From Flavobacteriaceae bacterium (GTDB lineage: Bacteria; Bacteroidota; Bacteroidia; Flavobacteriales; Flavobacteriaceae): DNA of 54,121 nucleotides. Where the stretch lies: positions 1 to 54,121 of the forward strand of contig JAFMLQ010000008.1 in assembly GCA_017852075.1 (NCBI GenBank). Direction: 5' to 3'. Of the stretch, positions 47,701 to 54,121 are shown one piece after another; within the stretch, counting starts at the first letter, position 1, and each line of letters begins with the position of its first letter. The notes beneath the pieces are model-generated. The model saw nothing but the letters and a program-made list of their open reading frames with translations, was not told where the DNA came from and did not search any database. The translations under genes and the position numbers were made by a program.

Positions 47701-48170
47701 AAACGATTGTCCAATTAATTTCTCAGCTGAGTCCTGAACAAATCAATAGCCTTGAAGAAAAAGGACAACTGAAGGTTGAGCTCAATAAAAAAAATATTAT
47801 TTTAGATCGCTCGGATGTTGAAATCCTTTTTAAGGATATTGAAGGTTGGCAAGTGGCACAAGGTGCCGGGATGACCGTTGCGCTAGACATCACACTAAGT
47901 TCTGCATTAAAAAAAGAAGGAATTGCTAGAGAACTGGTCAACAGAATTCAAAATCACAGAAAAGACTGTGGCCTTGAAGTCACTGACAGAATTGATATTT
48001 TCTTAAAAAAGAACCTCCCTTTGGAAGAGGCGGTTTCTGAAAATATAAAGTACATCCTGTCGGAAACACTTGCAAACAGTCTTCTTTTTGAATCCGAAAT
48101 AGAAAAAGGAACACTACTTGAATTTGATAATTTAAAAACTGAAATTCTAATTAAAAAATTATTCTCATGA
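44781..48170 (+). CDS. ileS: Isoleucyl-tRNA synthetase
   Basis: 1129 residues, GTG start. Nucleotide-binding signature in PPSANGMPGIHHVMART (the HIGH box reads GIHH), editing domain with LAWTTTPWTLPSNTAL, catalytic ADYIAEGVDQTRGWFYTLH and KMSKRLGN (about 677). The long C-terminus and box form correspond to the eukaryote-like IleRS2 class, known for low sensitivity to mupirocin. A near-consensus -7 box TACTTTCG lies at 44702-44709, giving a leader of about 65 bases. Its stop overlaps the next ATG. Confidence 0.96.
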   Translation: MKFTEYKGLDLPKIATEILARWKQNDTFAKSISERVGKPSFVFYEGPPSANGMPGIHHVMARTIKDLFCRYKTQKGYQVHRKAGWDTHGLPIELGVEKELGITKDAIGKSISIEDYNAACKKAVMRYTDVWNKLTDRIGYWVDMEDPYVTYTSKYMESVWWLLKQIHEKGLLYKGYTIQPYSPMAGTGLSSHELNQPGTYQDVTDTTITAQFKTLPESLPPHLHGTLPLYLLAWTTTPWTLPSNTALTVGKNIDYVVVKTFNQYTYEPIRVVLAKELFQKQFGKSYVASENLDSYQEGDKKIPYLIEAELKGSELLEIRYEQLWSEAPLPLENAENAFRVIAGDFVTTEDGTGIVHTAPTFGADDAKVAKEATPEVPPLLVLDENGNQVPLVDLQGRFRKEVGRLGHRYVKNEYYPEGTVPERSTDVEIAIQLKSENKAFKVEKYVHSYPNCWRTDKPILYYPLDSWFIKVTEVRDQMTALNKEINWKPKSTGEGRFGNWLANANDWNLSRSRFWGIPLPVWRTEDGMETAVIGSIGELRQSIEVAISNGLMKENPLQEFKEGDFSDANYTPVDLHKNVVDKIVLSSPSGKPMYREADLIDVWFDSGAMPYAQWHYPFENKAHIDDGERFPADYIAEGVDQTRGWFYTLHAIATLVFGKKAYKNVVSNGLVLDKTGQKMSKRLGNAVDPFETLDQYGPDATRWYMISNANPWDNLKFDIEGIAEVQRKFFGTLYNTYSFFSLYANIDGFDSKEKDSIPLNERAELDQWILSELHSLIQTVDAAYEDYEPTKASRAISDFVQEKLSNWYVRLCRRRFWKGEYGPDKIAAYQTLHECLVTVAKLAAPVAPFFMDRLYQDLIQETSNSVHLTDFPTMNPSFINSELEAEVNTARTLTSLALSLRKKEQIKVRQPLQKMIIPVKNKAERARIERIVEQLKSEINLKEVELLDDANSLLVKEVRPNFKTLGPRFGKELKTIVQLISQLSPEQINSLEEKGQLKVELNKKNIILDRSDVEILFKDIEGWQVAQGAGMTVALDITLSSALKKEGIARELVNRIQNHRKDCGLEVTDRIDIFLKKNLPLEEAVSENIKYILSETLANSLLFESEIEKGTLLEFDNLKTEILIKKLFS

Positions 48171-48544
48171 GCAAAAAAACACGATTTACAGACGCAGAGC
48201 TTCAAGAGTTTAAAGCCCTAATTGAAGAAAAAATTGAAAAAGCTAGCGCAGACCTAGAACTTTTGAAAAGTGCTTACATGAACGATGGAAACAACGGTAC
48301 AGAAGACACCGCTCCAACGTTTAAAGCGTTTGAAGAAGGTTCTGAAACCATGTCTAAAGAAGCCAATACACAACTTGCCATTCGTCAAGAAAAATTTATA
48401 CGTGATTTAAGAAATGCTTTGATTCGCATCGAAAATAAAACCTATGGAATTTGCCGTGTTACTGGGAATTTGATTAATAAAAAACGACTGTTTTTAGTTC
48501 CTCATGCGACCTTGAGTATCGAAGCAAAAAACATGCAAAAATAA
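48167..48544 (+). CDS. TraR/DksA-like protein lacking the zinc cysteines
   Basis: 125 residues. The first two thirds are a coiled coil (about 8-90, with TEDTAPTFKAFEEGSETMSK at its tip), then a degraded DksA zinc-finger motif: YGICRVTGNLINKKRLFLVPHATLSIEAK. Only the first of four Cys remains (Cys96; no other Cys in the protein). DksA proteins reach into the RNA polymerase secondary channel to modulate transcription with ppGpp. Location after ileS (overlap ATGA) and before lspA is shared by many Bacteroidota. Confidence 0.88.
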   Translation: MSKKTRFTDAELQEFKALIEEKIEKASADLELLKSAYMNDGNNGTEDTAPTFKAFEEGSETMSKEANTQLAIRQEKFIRDLRNALIRIENKTYGICRVTGNLINKKRLFLVPHATLSIEAKNMQK

Positions 48545-48559
48545 GTAGAGCTCAAGATT

Positions 48560-49228
48560 CTGAACACAAAAAAAACATACTTTAACTTAGGCTGGGCATT
48601 AGGTATAATCCTGATCATTCTTTTTTTGGATCAAGGCACCAAGATTTATATCAAATTAAACTACCCACTTTCGGGCTATGGGGTTCCGCCTATAGTGGAT
48701 TGGGGGTTTTTTAAATTGCTTTTTGTAGAAAATAAAGGAATGGCAATGGGCACCAAACTCAATGATTTTATTCCTTTTATTTCAGAAGATACCTCTAAGC
48801 TTGTCCTTACCTTATTTCGAATTGTTGCGATTTTTGGATTGGGATACTGGCTTTGGGACGCTGTGAAAAAACAAACGAGCAACTTGTTGAATTGGGCACT
48901 GGCACTCATTTTTGCTGGGGCTTTAGGAAATATAATAGATTCTGTTTTTTATGGAATACTCTTCTCAGACAGCTACGGTCAGATTGCACAAATTTTTCCA
49001 GCAGAGGGCTATGCACCTTTGTTTTATGGACATGTAGTGGATATGTTACAATTTCCCTTGGTGGAATGGACATGGCCCAGTTGGATGCCTTGGGTGGGTG
49101 GAGAAAAATATCTTTTTTTTCAATATATCTTTAATTTCGCCGATACCGCTATCAGTACAGGCGTAGGAATATTAATTGTTTTCAACAAACGAATCTTTTC
49201 TAAACCTTTGGTGGAGCAAACGCCGTAA
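48560..49228 (+). CDS. lspA: Lipoprotein signal peptidase (signal peptidase II)
   Basis: Cleaves the signal peptide of prolipoproteins in the inner membrane. Catalytic Asp in GALGNIIDSVFYG and FNFADTAIST. The first standard start (TTG 48626) would remove most of the first membrane helix. The frame continues upstream to CTG 48560 (NTKKTYFNLGWALGIILII...), giving a complete helix and 222 residues, so a CTG start (or ATT 48557) is proposed. The frame is the same as that of the DksA-like gene, whose TAA ends at 48544. Its last 29 bases overlap the opposite-strand gene. Confidence 0.88.
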   Translation: MNTKKTYFNLGWALGIILIILFLDQGTKIYIKLNYPLSGYGVPPIVDWGFFKLLFVENKGMAMGTKLNDFIPFISEDTSKLVLTLFRIVAIFGLGYWLWDAVKKQTSNLLNWALALIFAGALGNIIDSVFYGILFSDSYGQIAQIFPAEGYAPLFYGHVVDMLQFPLVEWTWPSWMPWVGGEKYLFFQYIFNFADTAISTGVGILIVFNKRIFSKPLVEQTP

Positions 49229-49784
49229 TCCCCTCAGGATGTACGCAATAATCCATTTGGACATCTTCAGGACGTGTTCCTTCAATTTCATTAATTCCTT
49301 CAAAAAGGGAAAGTCCAATTTTAATAACCGCTGGCTTACAATCTGCCAAAAAGCTATCATAAAATCCTTTGCCATATCCCACACGTTGTCCTTTCTTGTC
49401 CCACGCTAACAAGGGAATAAACACCACGTCCAATTGTCTTACTGGCACCTCAATCCCTTGTTCGGGTTCAAGAATACCCCATTGGTTCTTTCGAAGCTTG
49501 GTGCTGTCGGTCAATAAAATATGTTGCAAACTGTTCCCATTGACTTTAGGTAAGACCACCTGCTTGTCCCTACCTTGAAGTAGGGTCAAAATTAAAGTCG
49601 TATCTATCTCTGCCTTTCCCTCAATGGGAAGAAACAAATGAATATACTCCTGATCCCATATAGGAAGTTGCAAGCAGTGGTTGGCGATGGTAAAACTCCT
49701 GGCTTCATGCACAGCTTTGGACAATGCCAAACGTTTTTCTAAAAATAGCGCACGCAAAACGGTTTTTGAAGACTGCAAATTCAT
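49200..49784 (-). CDS. 5-formyltetrahydrofolate cyclo-ligase
   Basis: 194 residues. Converts 5-formyl-THF to 5,10-methenyl-THF with ATP. Motifs: N-terminal ALFLEKRLALSK, IHLFLPIEGKAEIDT, and the signature GQRVGYGKGFYDSFL (about 131-145), ending EDVQMDYCVHPEG. It is convergent with lspA (29-base overlap of coding ends) and divergent from uvrC across 53 bases. Confidence 0.92.
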   Translation of the reverse strand: MNLQSSKTVLRALFLEKRLALSKAVHEARSFTIANHCLQLPIWDQEYIHLFLPIEGKAEIDTTLILTLLQGRDKQVVLPKVNGNSLQHILLTDSTKLRKNQWGILEPEQGIEVPVRQLDVVFIPLLAWDKKGQRVGYGKGFYDSFLADCKPAVIKIGLSLFEGINEIEGTRPEDVQMDYCVHPEGITAFAPPKV

Positions 49785-49837
49785 GAAATGAGAGATCTAA
49801 TAATTATAGACCCAAAGAAAATCAATATTTTCGTTTT

Positions 49838-51640
49838 GTGAAATTAGACGCAATTGAAATTCAACTAAAAAGCTTACCCGAAGTTTCTGGGGTATATCAG
49901 TACTTTGATAAGCAGGACAAAATCATCTATATCGGGAAGGCAAAAAATTTGAAGAAACGTGTCGCTTCCTATTTCAATAAAACGGTTGAAAATCACAAAA
50001 CTCGTGTTCTTGTAAAAAACATTAATCGAATCGAACATGTAGTAGTGGACTCCGAAATGGACGCCTTATTGTTGGAAAACAACCTCATTAAAAAATACAA
50101 ACCACGCTATAATATTTTATTAAAGGACGATAAAACCTATCCTTGGATTTGCATTAAAAATGAACCCTTCCCCAGAGTGTTTTTTACTCGCAAAGTCATT
50201 AAAGACGGTTCCGAGTACTTTGGTCCTTTTACCAGTTTAAAAACCGTGCGTGCTTTGTTTGATTTGGTCAAAGGTTTATACCCTTTACGCAGTTGCAATT
50301 ACGATTTGAGCAATGAAAAAATCACCAATCAAAAGTATAAAGTTTGCTTGGAGTACCACATCGGAAACTGTTTGGCTCCCTGTATAGCAGCAATTGATAC
50401 TGCTAGCTATGAAAAGAATATTCAATCAATTCGACAAATCCTTAAAGGAAATTTTAAGGAAGCAGTAAGTGCTTTTGAACTACAAATGAAAACTTACGCA
50501 CAAGCAACGGAGTTTGAAAAAGCACAATGGATCAAAGAAAAAATTGAAGATTTAAAAGTCTTTCAAGCCAAATCTACCGTGGTGAACCCCAAAATAACTC
50601 ACGTTGACGTGTTTTCTGTTTTTTCAGATGAAAGCTATGGTTATATCAACTATCTCCAGGTGTCCTATGGAGCCATAGTCCGATCCCATACCCTAGAGAT
50701 CAAGAAAAAACTGGACGAAAGTGATGCCACCCTTTTACAACTGGGAATTATCGAAATTCGACAGCTCTTTTCCAGTACCTCAGACACGGTGTTTCTTTCT
50801 GAAAAAGTTTCCCTAGGAGACGAACTTAAAGTATTTGTGCCTCAGCAAGGGGACAAAAAAAAACTGGTAGATCTTTCCCTTCGAAATGCAAAATACTTCC
50901 GAATGGAGCGGTTCAAACAAATGAAAATTGTAGATCCTGACCGCCATACCAAACGCATTATGAGTCAAATGAAAAGCGACTTACGACTACCTCAAGAACC
51001 TACACATATTGAATGTTTTGACAATTCTAATATTCAAGGATCCAACCCTGTGGCAGCATGTGTGGTATTTAAAAATGGAAAGCCTTACAAAAAAGATTAC
51101 CGCCACTACAACATCAAAACTGTAACTGGTCCTGATGATTTTGCATCAATGGAAGAAGTGGTTTTTAGACGTTATAAGCGCCTCTTGGAGGAAGATGCAC
51201 CTCTTCCTCAACTTATCGTCATTGATGGAGGCAAAGGACAATTGTCTTCTGCGGTAAAAAGTTTGGAAGTCCTTGGATTGCGAGGTAAAATATCCATACT
51301 AGGGATTGCCAAACGTTTGGAAGAAATCTATTTCCCCAACGATAGTATCCCTCTCTACTTAGATAAGAAATCAGAAACTCTCAAAATCCTTCAACGTGCT
51401 CGGGATGAAGCGCACCGTTTTGGGATCACATTCCATCGTCAAAAAAGAAGTAAAGGAAGTCTGATCTCTAAACTGGATACTATTCCTGGAATTGGTCCAG
51501 CCACTAGGGAAAAACTTTTAGGTAGTTTAAAGTCGTTCAAACGAATCAAAATGGCCACTGAAAAAGAAATTCAAGCCGTTTTAGGGAAGGAAAAAGGGAC
51601 AAAAATCTTTATTGCCCTTCAAAAACATTCTGACATTTAA
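49838..51640 (+). CDS. uvrC: Excinuclease ABC subunit C
   Basis: 600 residues, start GTG. GIY-YIG nuclease (about 12-95: SGVYQYFDKQDKIIYIGKAK), UVR motif near 200-235 (QATEFEKAQWIKEKIEDLK), RNase H-like 5' nuclease (about 375-500, IECFDNSNIQGSNPVAACVV and VIDGGKGQL), and C-terminal HhH (IPGIGPATREKLLGSLKS). It makes the dual incision in nucleotide excision repair. The -7-like box TATTTTCG (49826-49833) ends only four bases before the start. Confidence 0.97.
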   Translation: MKLDAIEIQLKSLPEVSGVYQYFDKQDKIIYIGKAKNLKKRVASYFNKTVENHKTRVLVKNINRIEHVVVDSEMDALLLENNLIKKYKPRYNILLKDDKTYPWICIKNEPFPRVFFTRKVIKDGSEYFGPFTSLKTVRALFDLVKGLYPLRSCNYDLSNEKITNQKYKVCLEYHIGNCLAPCIAAIDTASYEKNIQSIRQILKGNFKEAVSAFELQMKTYAQATEFEKAQWIKEKIEDLKVFQAKSTVVNPKITHVDVFSVFSDESYGYINYLQVSYGAIVRSHTLEIKKKLDESDATLLQLGIIEIRQLFSSTSDTVFLSEKVSLGDELKVFVPQQGDKKKLVDLSLRNAKYFRMERFKQMKIVDPDRHTKRIMSQMKSDLRLPQEPTHIECFDNSNIQGSNPVAACVVFKNGKPYKKDYRHYNIKTVTGPDDFASMEEVVFRRYKRLLEEDAPLPQLIVIDGGKGQLSSAVKSLEVLGLRGKISILGIAKRLEEIYFPNDSIPLYLDKKSETLKILQRARDEAHRFGITFHRQKRSKGSLISKLDTIPGIGPATREKLLGSLKSFKRIKMATEKEIQAVLGKEKGTKIFIALQKHSDI

Positions 51641-51684
51641 CATTTTATAAATCTTTTTCTTTTTCTATGCAATGAGCGATTTAT

Positions 51685-51692
51685 TACCTTTG
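51685..51692 (+). promoter_or_regulatory. -7 box abutting the DUF3108 start codon
   Basis: TACCTTTG fully matches TAnnTTTG. It ends four bases before the ATG at 51697, so transcription would begin about at the start codon. Confidence 0.5.
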
Positions 51693-51696
51693 TCAT

Positions 51697-52494
51697 ATGA
51701 TAAAGCACGTAGTTTTAAGTCTTATTTTGACTACTCAACTCGGATTTGGGCAAGCCCTTATGGAGTCGGTTTTACCCCAGGTCGATTCCTTCCAAGAAGG
51801 GGAATGGTTTCAATTACGCCTTCATTATGGTCCAATAAACGCCAGTTATGCTACATTTTCTTTAGAGAGAGATACCCTAGAAGGAAAGCCTGTGTTTCAC
51901 GCCAAAGGTTTTGGAGAGACTACAGGTTTTGCTCGTTTGTTTTTTAAGGTAGAAGATTATTACGAAAGCTATTTTGATGAAAAAACCATCCAGCCCTACA
52001 AATTCATTCGAAACATCAACGAGGGGGGATACACCAAGAATGTTGAAATTGATTTTGATCAAAAAAATGGAACCGCTACCGTAAACGATAAGAAAAAGGC
52101 ACAAATCAATAAATTTCCTACTACAGAGGGAGTTCAAGATTTGATCTCTTGTTTTTATTTTTTGAGAAATTTTTATCCCAAAGACGAGATTGAAATCAAT
52201 GAGAGTTTTGATATCAATATGTTTTTTGACAATGAAAATTATGTTTTTAAATTAAAATACCTAGGGAAAGAAACTGTCAATTCAAAATTTGGGAAAATTG
52301 AATGTATGAAGTTTCGCCCTCTTGTCCAATCTGGTAGGGTCTTTGAAGAACAGGAAAGTGTTACCCTATGGGTTTCTGACGATGATAACAGACTGCCTAT
52401 ACGGCTTCAAGCTGATATTCTAGTTGGTTCTATCAAAGCAGATCTTGAAAATTTTAAAAACTTAAAACACCCTTTTAAAATCGTTGTAAAATAG
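51697..52494 (+). CDS. DUF3108 exported protein
   Basis: 265 residues. Signal peptide MIKHVVLSLILTTQLGFGQ, then a beta-rich domain (LRLHYGPINASYATFSLE, YYESYFDEKTIQPYKFIRNI, TLWVSDDDNRLPIRLQADIL) of the DUF3108 family, often found in cell-envelope contexts. Function unknown. It lies between uvrC and the M23 peptidase on the same strand. The promoter box directly before the ATG suggests a leaderless transcript. Confidence 0.85.
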   Translation: MIKHVVLSLILTTQLGFGQALMESVLPQVDSFQEGEWFQLRLHYGPINASYATFSLERDTLEGKPVFHAKGFGETTGFARLFFKVEDYYESYFDEKTIQPYKFIRNINEGGYTKNVEIDFDQKNGTATVNDKKKAQINKFPTTEGVQDLISCFYFLRNFYPKDEIEINESFDINMFFDNENYVFKLKYLGKETVNSKFGKIECMKFRPLVQSGRVFEEQESVTLWVSDDDNRLPIRLQADILVGSIKADLENFKNLKHPFKIVVK

Positions 52495-52576
52495 CTTTAA
52501 AAAAAGGGAATAACTTTTTACAATGGAGTCCCAATAAAAACAAATAAGTTCCGAAATTTGTAAAAACACATAAAAC

Positions 52577-53863
52577 ATGTACCGCGTTGCAACGCTTTTG
52601 CTCTTTTTGATCCTTTTTTCTTGTCAAGAGGACACCGCAAAAACTGAAAGATCCACTATTCAGAAAGAAGAAGCAAAAGTCGTTCCCAATTTACTTTATG
52701 GAATTGACCAAAACCAATACCAAGTTGAGACCCAAAAAATTAAACGTGGTGATACCTTTGGGAAAATATTAGAGGACAACGGAATTGACTACCCTCATGT
52801 TTTCAATATTCTTGAAGCCATAAAAGGAAAAGTTAGTGTCAGAAAGCTCACTATAGGAAAATCTTACAGTTTGTTTTTTTCAAAAGACAGCATCCCTACT
52901 CCCGAATATTTTGTCTATCATCCAGGTCCACAATCTTATACACGAATCCATCTTCGAGATAGTCTTTATGGTGAAGAAATAAAGAAACCTGTGCGCTTGG
53001 TAGAAATTGAAGCCTCAGGAATCATTGAAAGTTCGCTGTATGAAACCATGCAAAATAGTGGCATCAACGAGGGGCTTACATACTATCTTTCCGATGTTTA
53101 TGCCTGGACAGTGGACTTTTTTCGCCTTCAAAAAGGAGATCGTTTCAAAGTGGTTTACACCGAAAAATTTGTAGATGATACTCTTTCCATCGGAATTGAA
53201 CGGATCAAAGCCGCCTATTTTGAACACCAAGGAAAGCCCCTATACGCTTTTGAATACATCAGTGATCCTGAAAAAGGAATTGTAGATTATTTTGATGATG
53301 AAGCCAAAAGCTTACGGCGTGCATTTTTACAAGGCCCTTTAAAGTTCAATCGTATTTCTTCTCGTTATAACCTCAAAAGGAGAATCGCCTATTATGGAAA
53401 TCGTATTCGCCCTCATAAAGGAACAGATTTTGCAGCGGCTGTGGGAACTCCCATATTAGCTACTGCCAATGGAACAGTCGTAAAGGCAAGTTATACCAGA
53501 GGAAACGGAAATTACGTAACCATAAAACACAACAATGTATATTCTACCCAATACCTCCACATGAAAAAACGCAAGGTAAAAGTCGGGCAGTTTGTAGCAC
53601 AAGGAGATGTTATCGGATGGGTAGGAATGACGGGGAATACCTCTGGTCCCCATGTTTGTTATCGCTTTTGGAAAAATGGGAAACAGGTAGATCCTTTCAA
53701 ACAAAAACTCCCTGATGCAAAACCTATTTCTAAAGAATTAAAAGCAAAATTTGCGGAACATATTATTCCCTACAAAACAAAATTAGACTGCATTACTTTT
53801 CATGAGTCAAAAAAAGAAGTAGCAGAAAATAACACCAAAGCCAATGCCAAAGACCCTTCTTAA
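52577..53863 (+). CDS. M23-family peptidase lipoprotein
   Basis: 428 residues. Lipoprotein signal (LLFLILFSC, Cys16), a LysM-like/OapA-type segment (about 55-130), and a LytM domain (about 270-375) with RPHKGTDFAAA (H-x3-D) and QYLHMKK. The third motif, normally PHxH, reads GPHVCYRFW: the second His, a zinc ligand in LytM, is replaced by Cys. M23 enzymes cut peptidoglycan cross-links. The C-terminal tail is low complexity (Asn/Ala/Lys). The end overlaps the start of pgi by 20 bases. Confidence 0.9.
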   Translation: MYRVATLLLFLILFSCQEDTAKTERSTIQKEEAKVVPNLLYGIDQNQYQVETQKIKRGDTFGKILEDNGIDYPHVFNILEAIKGKVSVRKLTIGKSYSLFFSKDSIPTPEYFVYHPGPQSYTRIHLRDSLYGEEIKKPVRLVEIEASGIIESSLYETMQNSGINEGLTYYLSDVYAWTVDFFRLQKGDRFKVVYTEKFVDDTLSIGIERIKAAYFEHQGKPLYAFEYISDPEKGIVDYFDDEAKSLRRAFLQGPLKFNRISSRYNLKRRIAYYGNRIRPHKGTDFAAAVGTPILATANGTVVKASYTRGNGNYVTIKHNNVYSTQYLHMKKRKVKVGQFVAQGDVIGWVGMTGNTSGPHVCYRFWKNGKQVDPFKQKLPDAKPISKELKAKFAEHIIPYKTKLDCITFHESKKEVAENNTKANAKDPS

Positions 53864-54121
53864 TATCCCTCCCACTAAGTTTAAAGCGTGGCATGACCTT
53901 GAATCCCATCAGAAGAAAATTGCGGATCTGAGCATCTCTCAACACTTTGCAATAGACCCCAACCGTATGGATGACTTTTGGTTAGAATGGGAGGACTTTA
54001 TTGTAGATTTTTCAAAAAATAGAATCGATAAAAAGGGGCTAGAGCTCTTGTGTCAGTTGGCAGAAGAAGCAAAATTAAAAGCTGCTATTGAAGCCCAATT
54101 TACAGGATCAAAAATCAATGC
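53844..54121 (+). CDS. pgi: Glucose-6-phosphate isomerase, 5' part
   Basis: The first 92 codons, truncated by the window end. The start MPKTLLNIPPTKFKAWHDLE and the segment DFIVDFSKNRIDKKGLELL match the N-terminus of bacterial glucose-6-phosphate isomerase. The ATG at 53844 lies inside the end of the M23 gene, in another frame. The catalytic region is not in the window. Confidence 0.9.
   Translation, partial: MPKTLLNIPPTKFKAWHDLESHQKKIADLSISQHFAIDPNRMDDFWLEWEDFIVDFSKNRIDKKGLELLCQLAEEAKLKAAIEAQFTGSKIN

Overview
The window is a low-GC stretch of a Bacteroidota chromosome, almost certainly a marine-type member of Flavobacteriaceae. Evidence: gldD and gldE gliding/type IX secretion genes next to ssb and mutY, several TonB-dependent receptors, a YpdA-type bacillithiol disulfide reductase, lipoproteins with short lipoboxes, the Bacteroidota -7 promoter box TAnnTTTG upstream of several genes, no recognisable Shine-Dalgarno sites, and many GTG/TTG starts. 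The coding density is high and the layout is mostly core genome. I see no insertion sequence, prophage, CRISPR array, rRNA gene or complete tRNA gene.

Left part (1-15.8 kb), mostly minus strand: rmuC, a PhoD-like phosphatase, a fusion of a RimB-like retropepsin domain to a RimK ligase, a 1047-residue secreted BNR/VPS10 beta-propeller protein and a second secreted propeller-like protein. A plus-strand pair follows: an SGNH lipoprotein hydrolase overlapping kynureninase. Then, minus strand, come a small SET-domain protein, a secreted PHP-domain phosphodiesterase, a DUF2490 barrel, an acyl-CoA thioesterase II, a secreted protein with an internal duplication and a secreted M20 amidohydrolase. Between the amidohydrolase and an EamA transporter lies a frameshifted C-terminal fragment of what looks like an M16 peptidase.

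Middle (17-31.3 kb): a metal-binding HMA lipoprotein; the mutY-ssb-gldE-gldD minus-strand cluster; divergently HU, a 29-residue Lys/Arg-rich protein and RNase G/E behind a structured leader; an epoxide-hydrolase-like protein with recX; two TonB receptors flanking atpD-atpC.

Right part (31.5-54.1 kb), mostly plus strand: a PlsC-like acyltransferase, YpdA, a DUF4270 lipoprotein carrying an inserted calcium-repeat array plus a GT5-only glycogen synthase-like gene (minus), then panC-panD-flippase-radA, gdhA, recO overlapping a haem-receptor-like TonB protein, ileS, a DksA-like protein without its zinc cysteines, lspA (apparently with a CTG start), a formyl-THF cyclo-ligase (minus), uvrC, a DUF3108 protein, an M23 peptidase with a Cys in place of a zinc His, and the 5' end of pgi.

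No obviously new multi-gene system (defence island, biosynthetic cluster, mobile element) is visible. The most interesting signals are small: the 29-residue ribosomal-protein-like ORF, the hairpin-rich rng leader, the RimB-RimK fusion, the lspA start, the M16 remnant, the calcium-repeat insertion in DUF4270, and -7 promoter boxes that abut start codons and suggest leaderless mRNAs.
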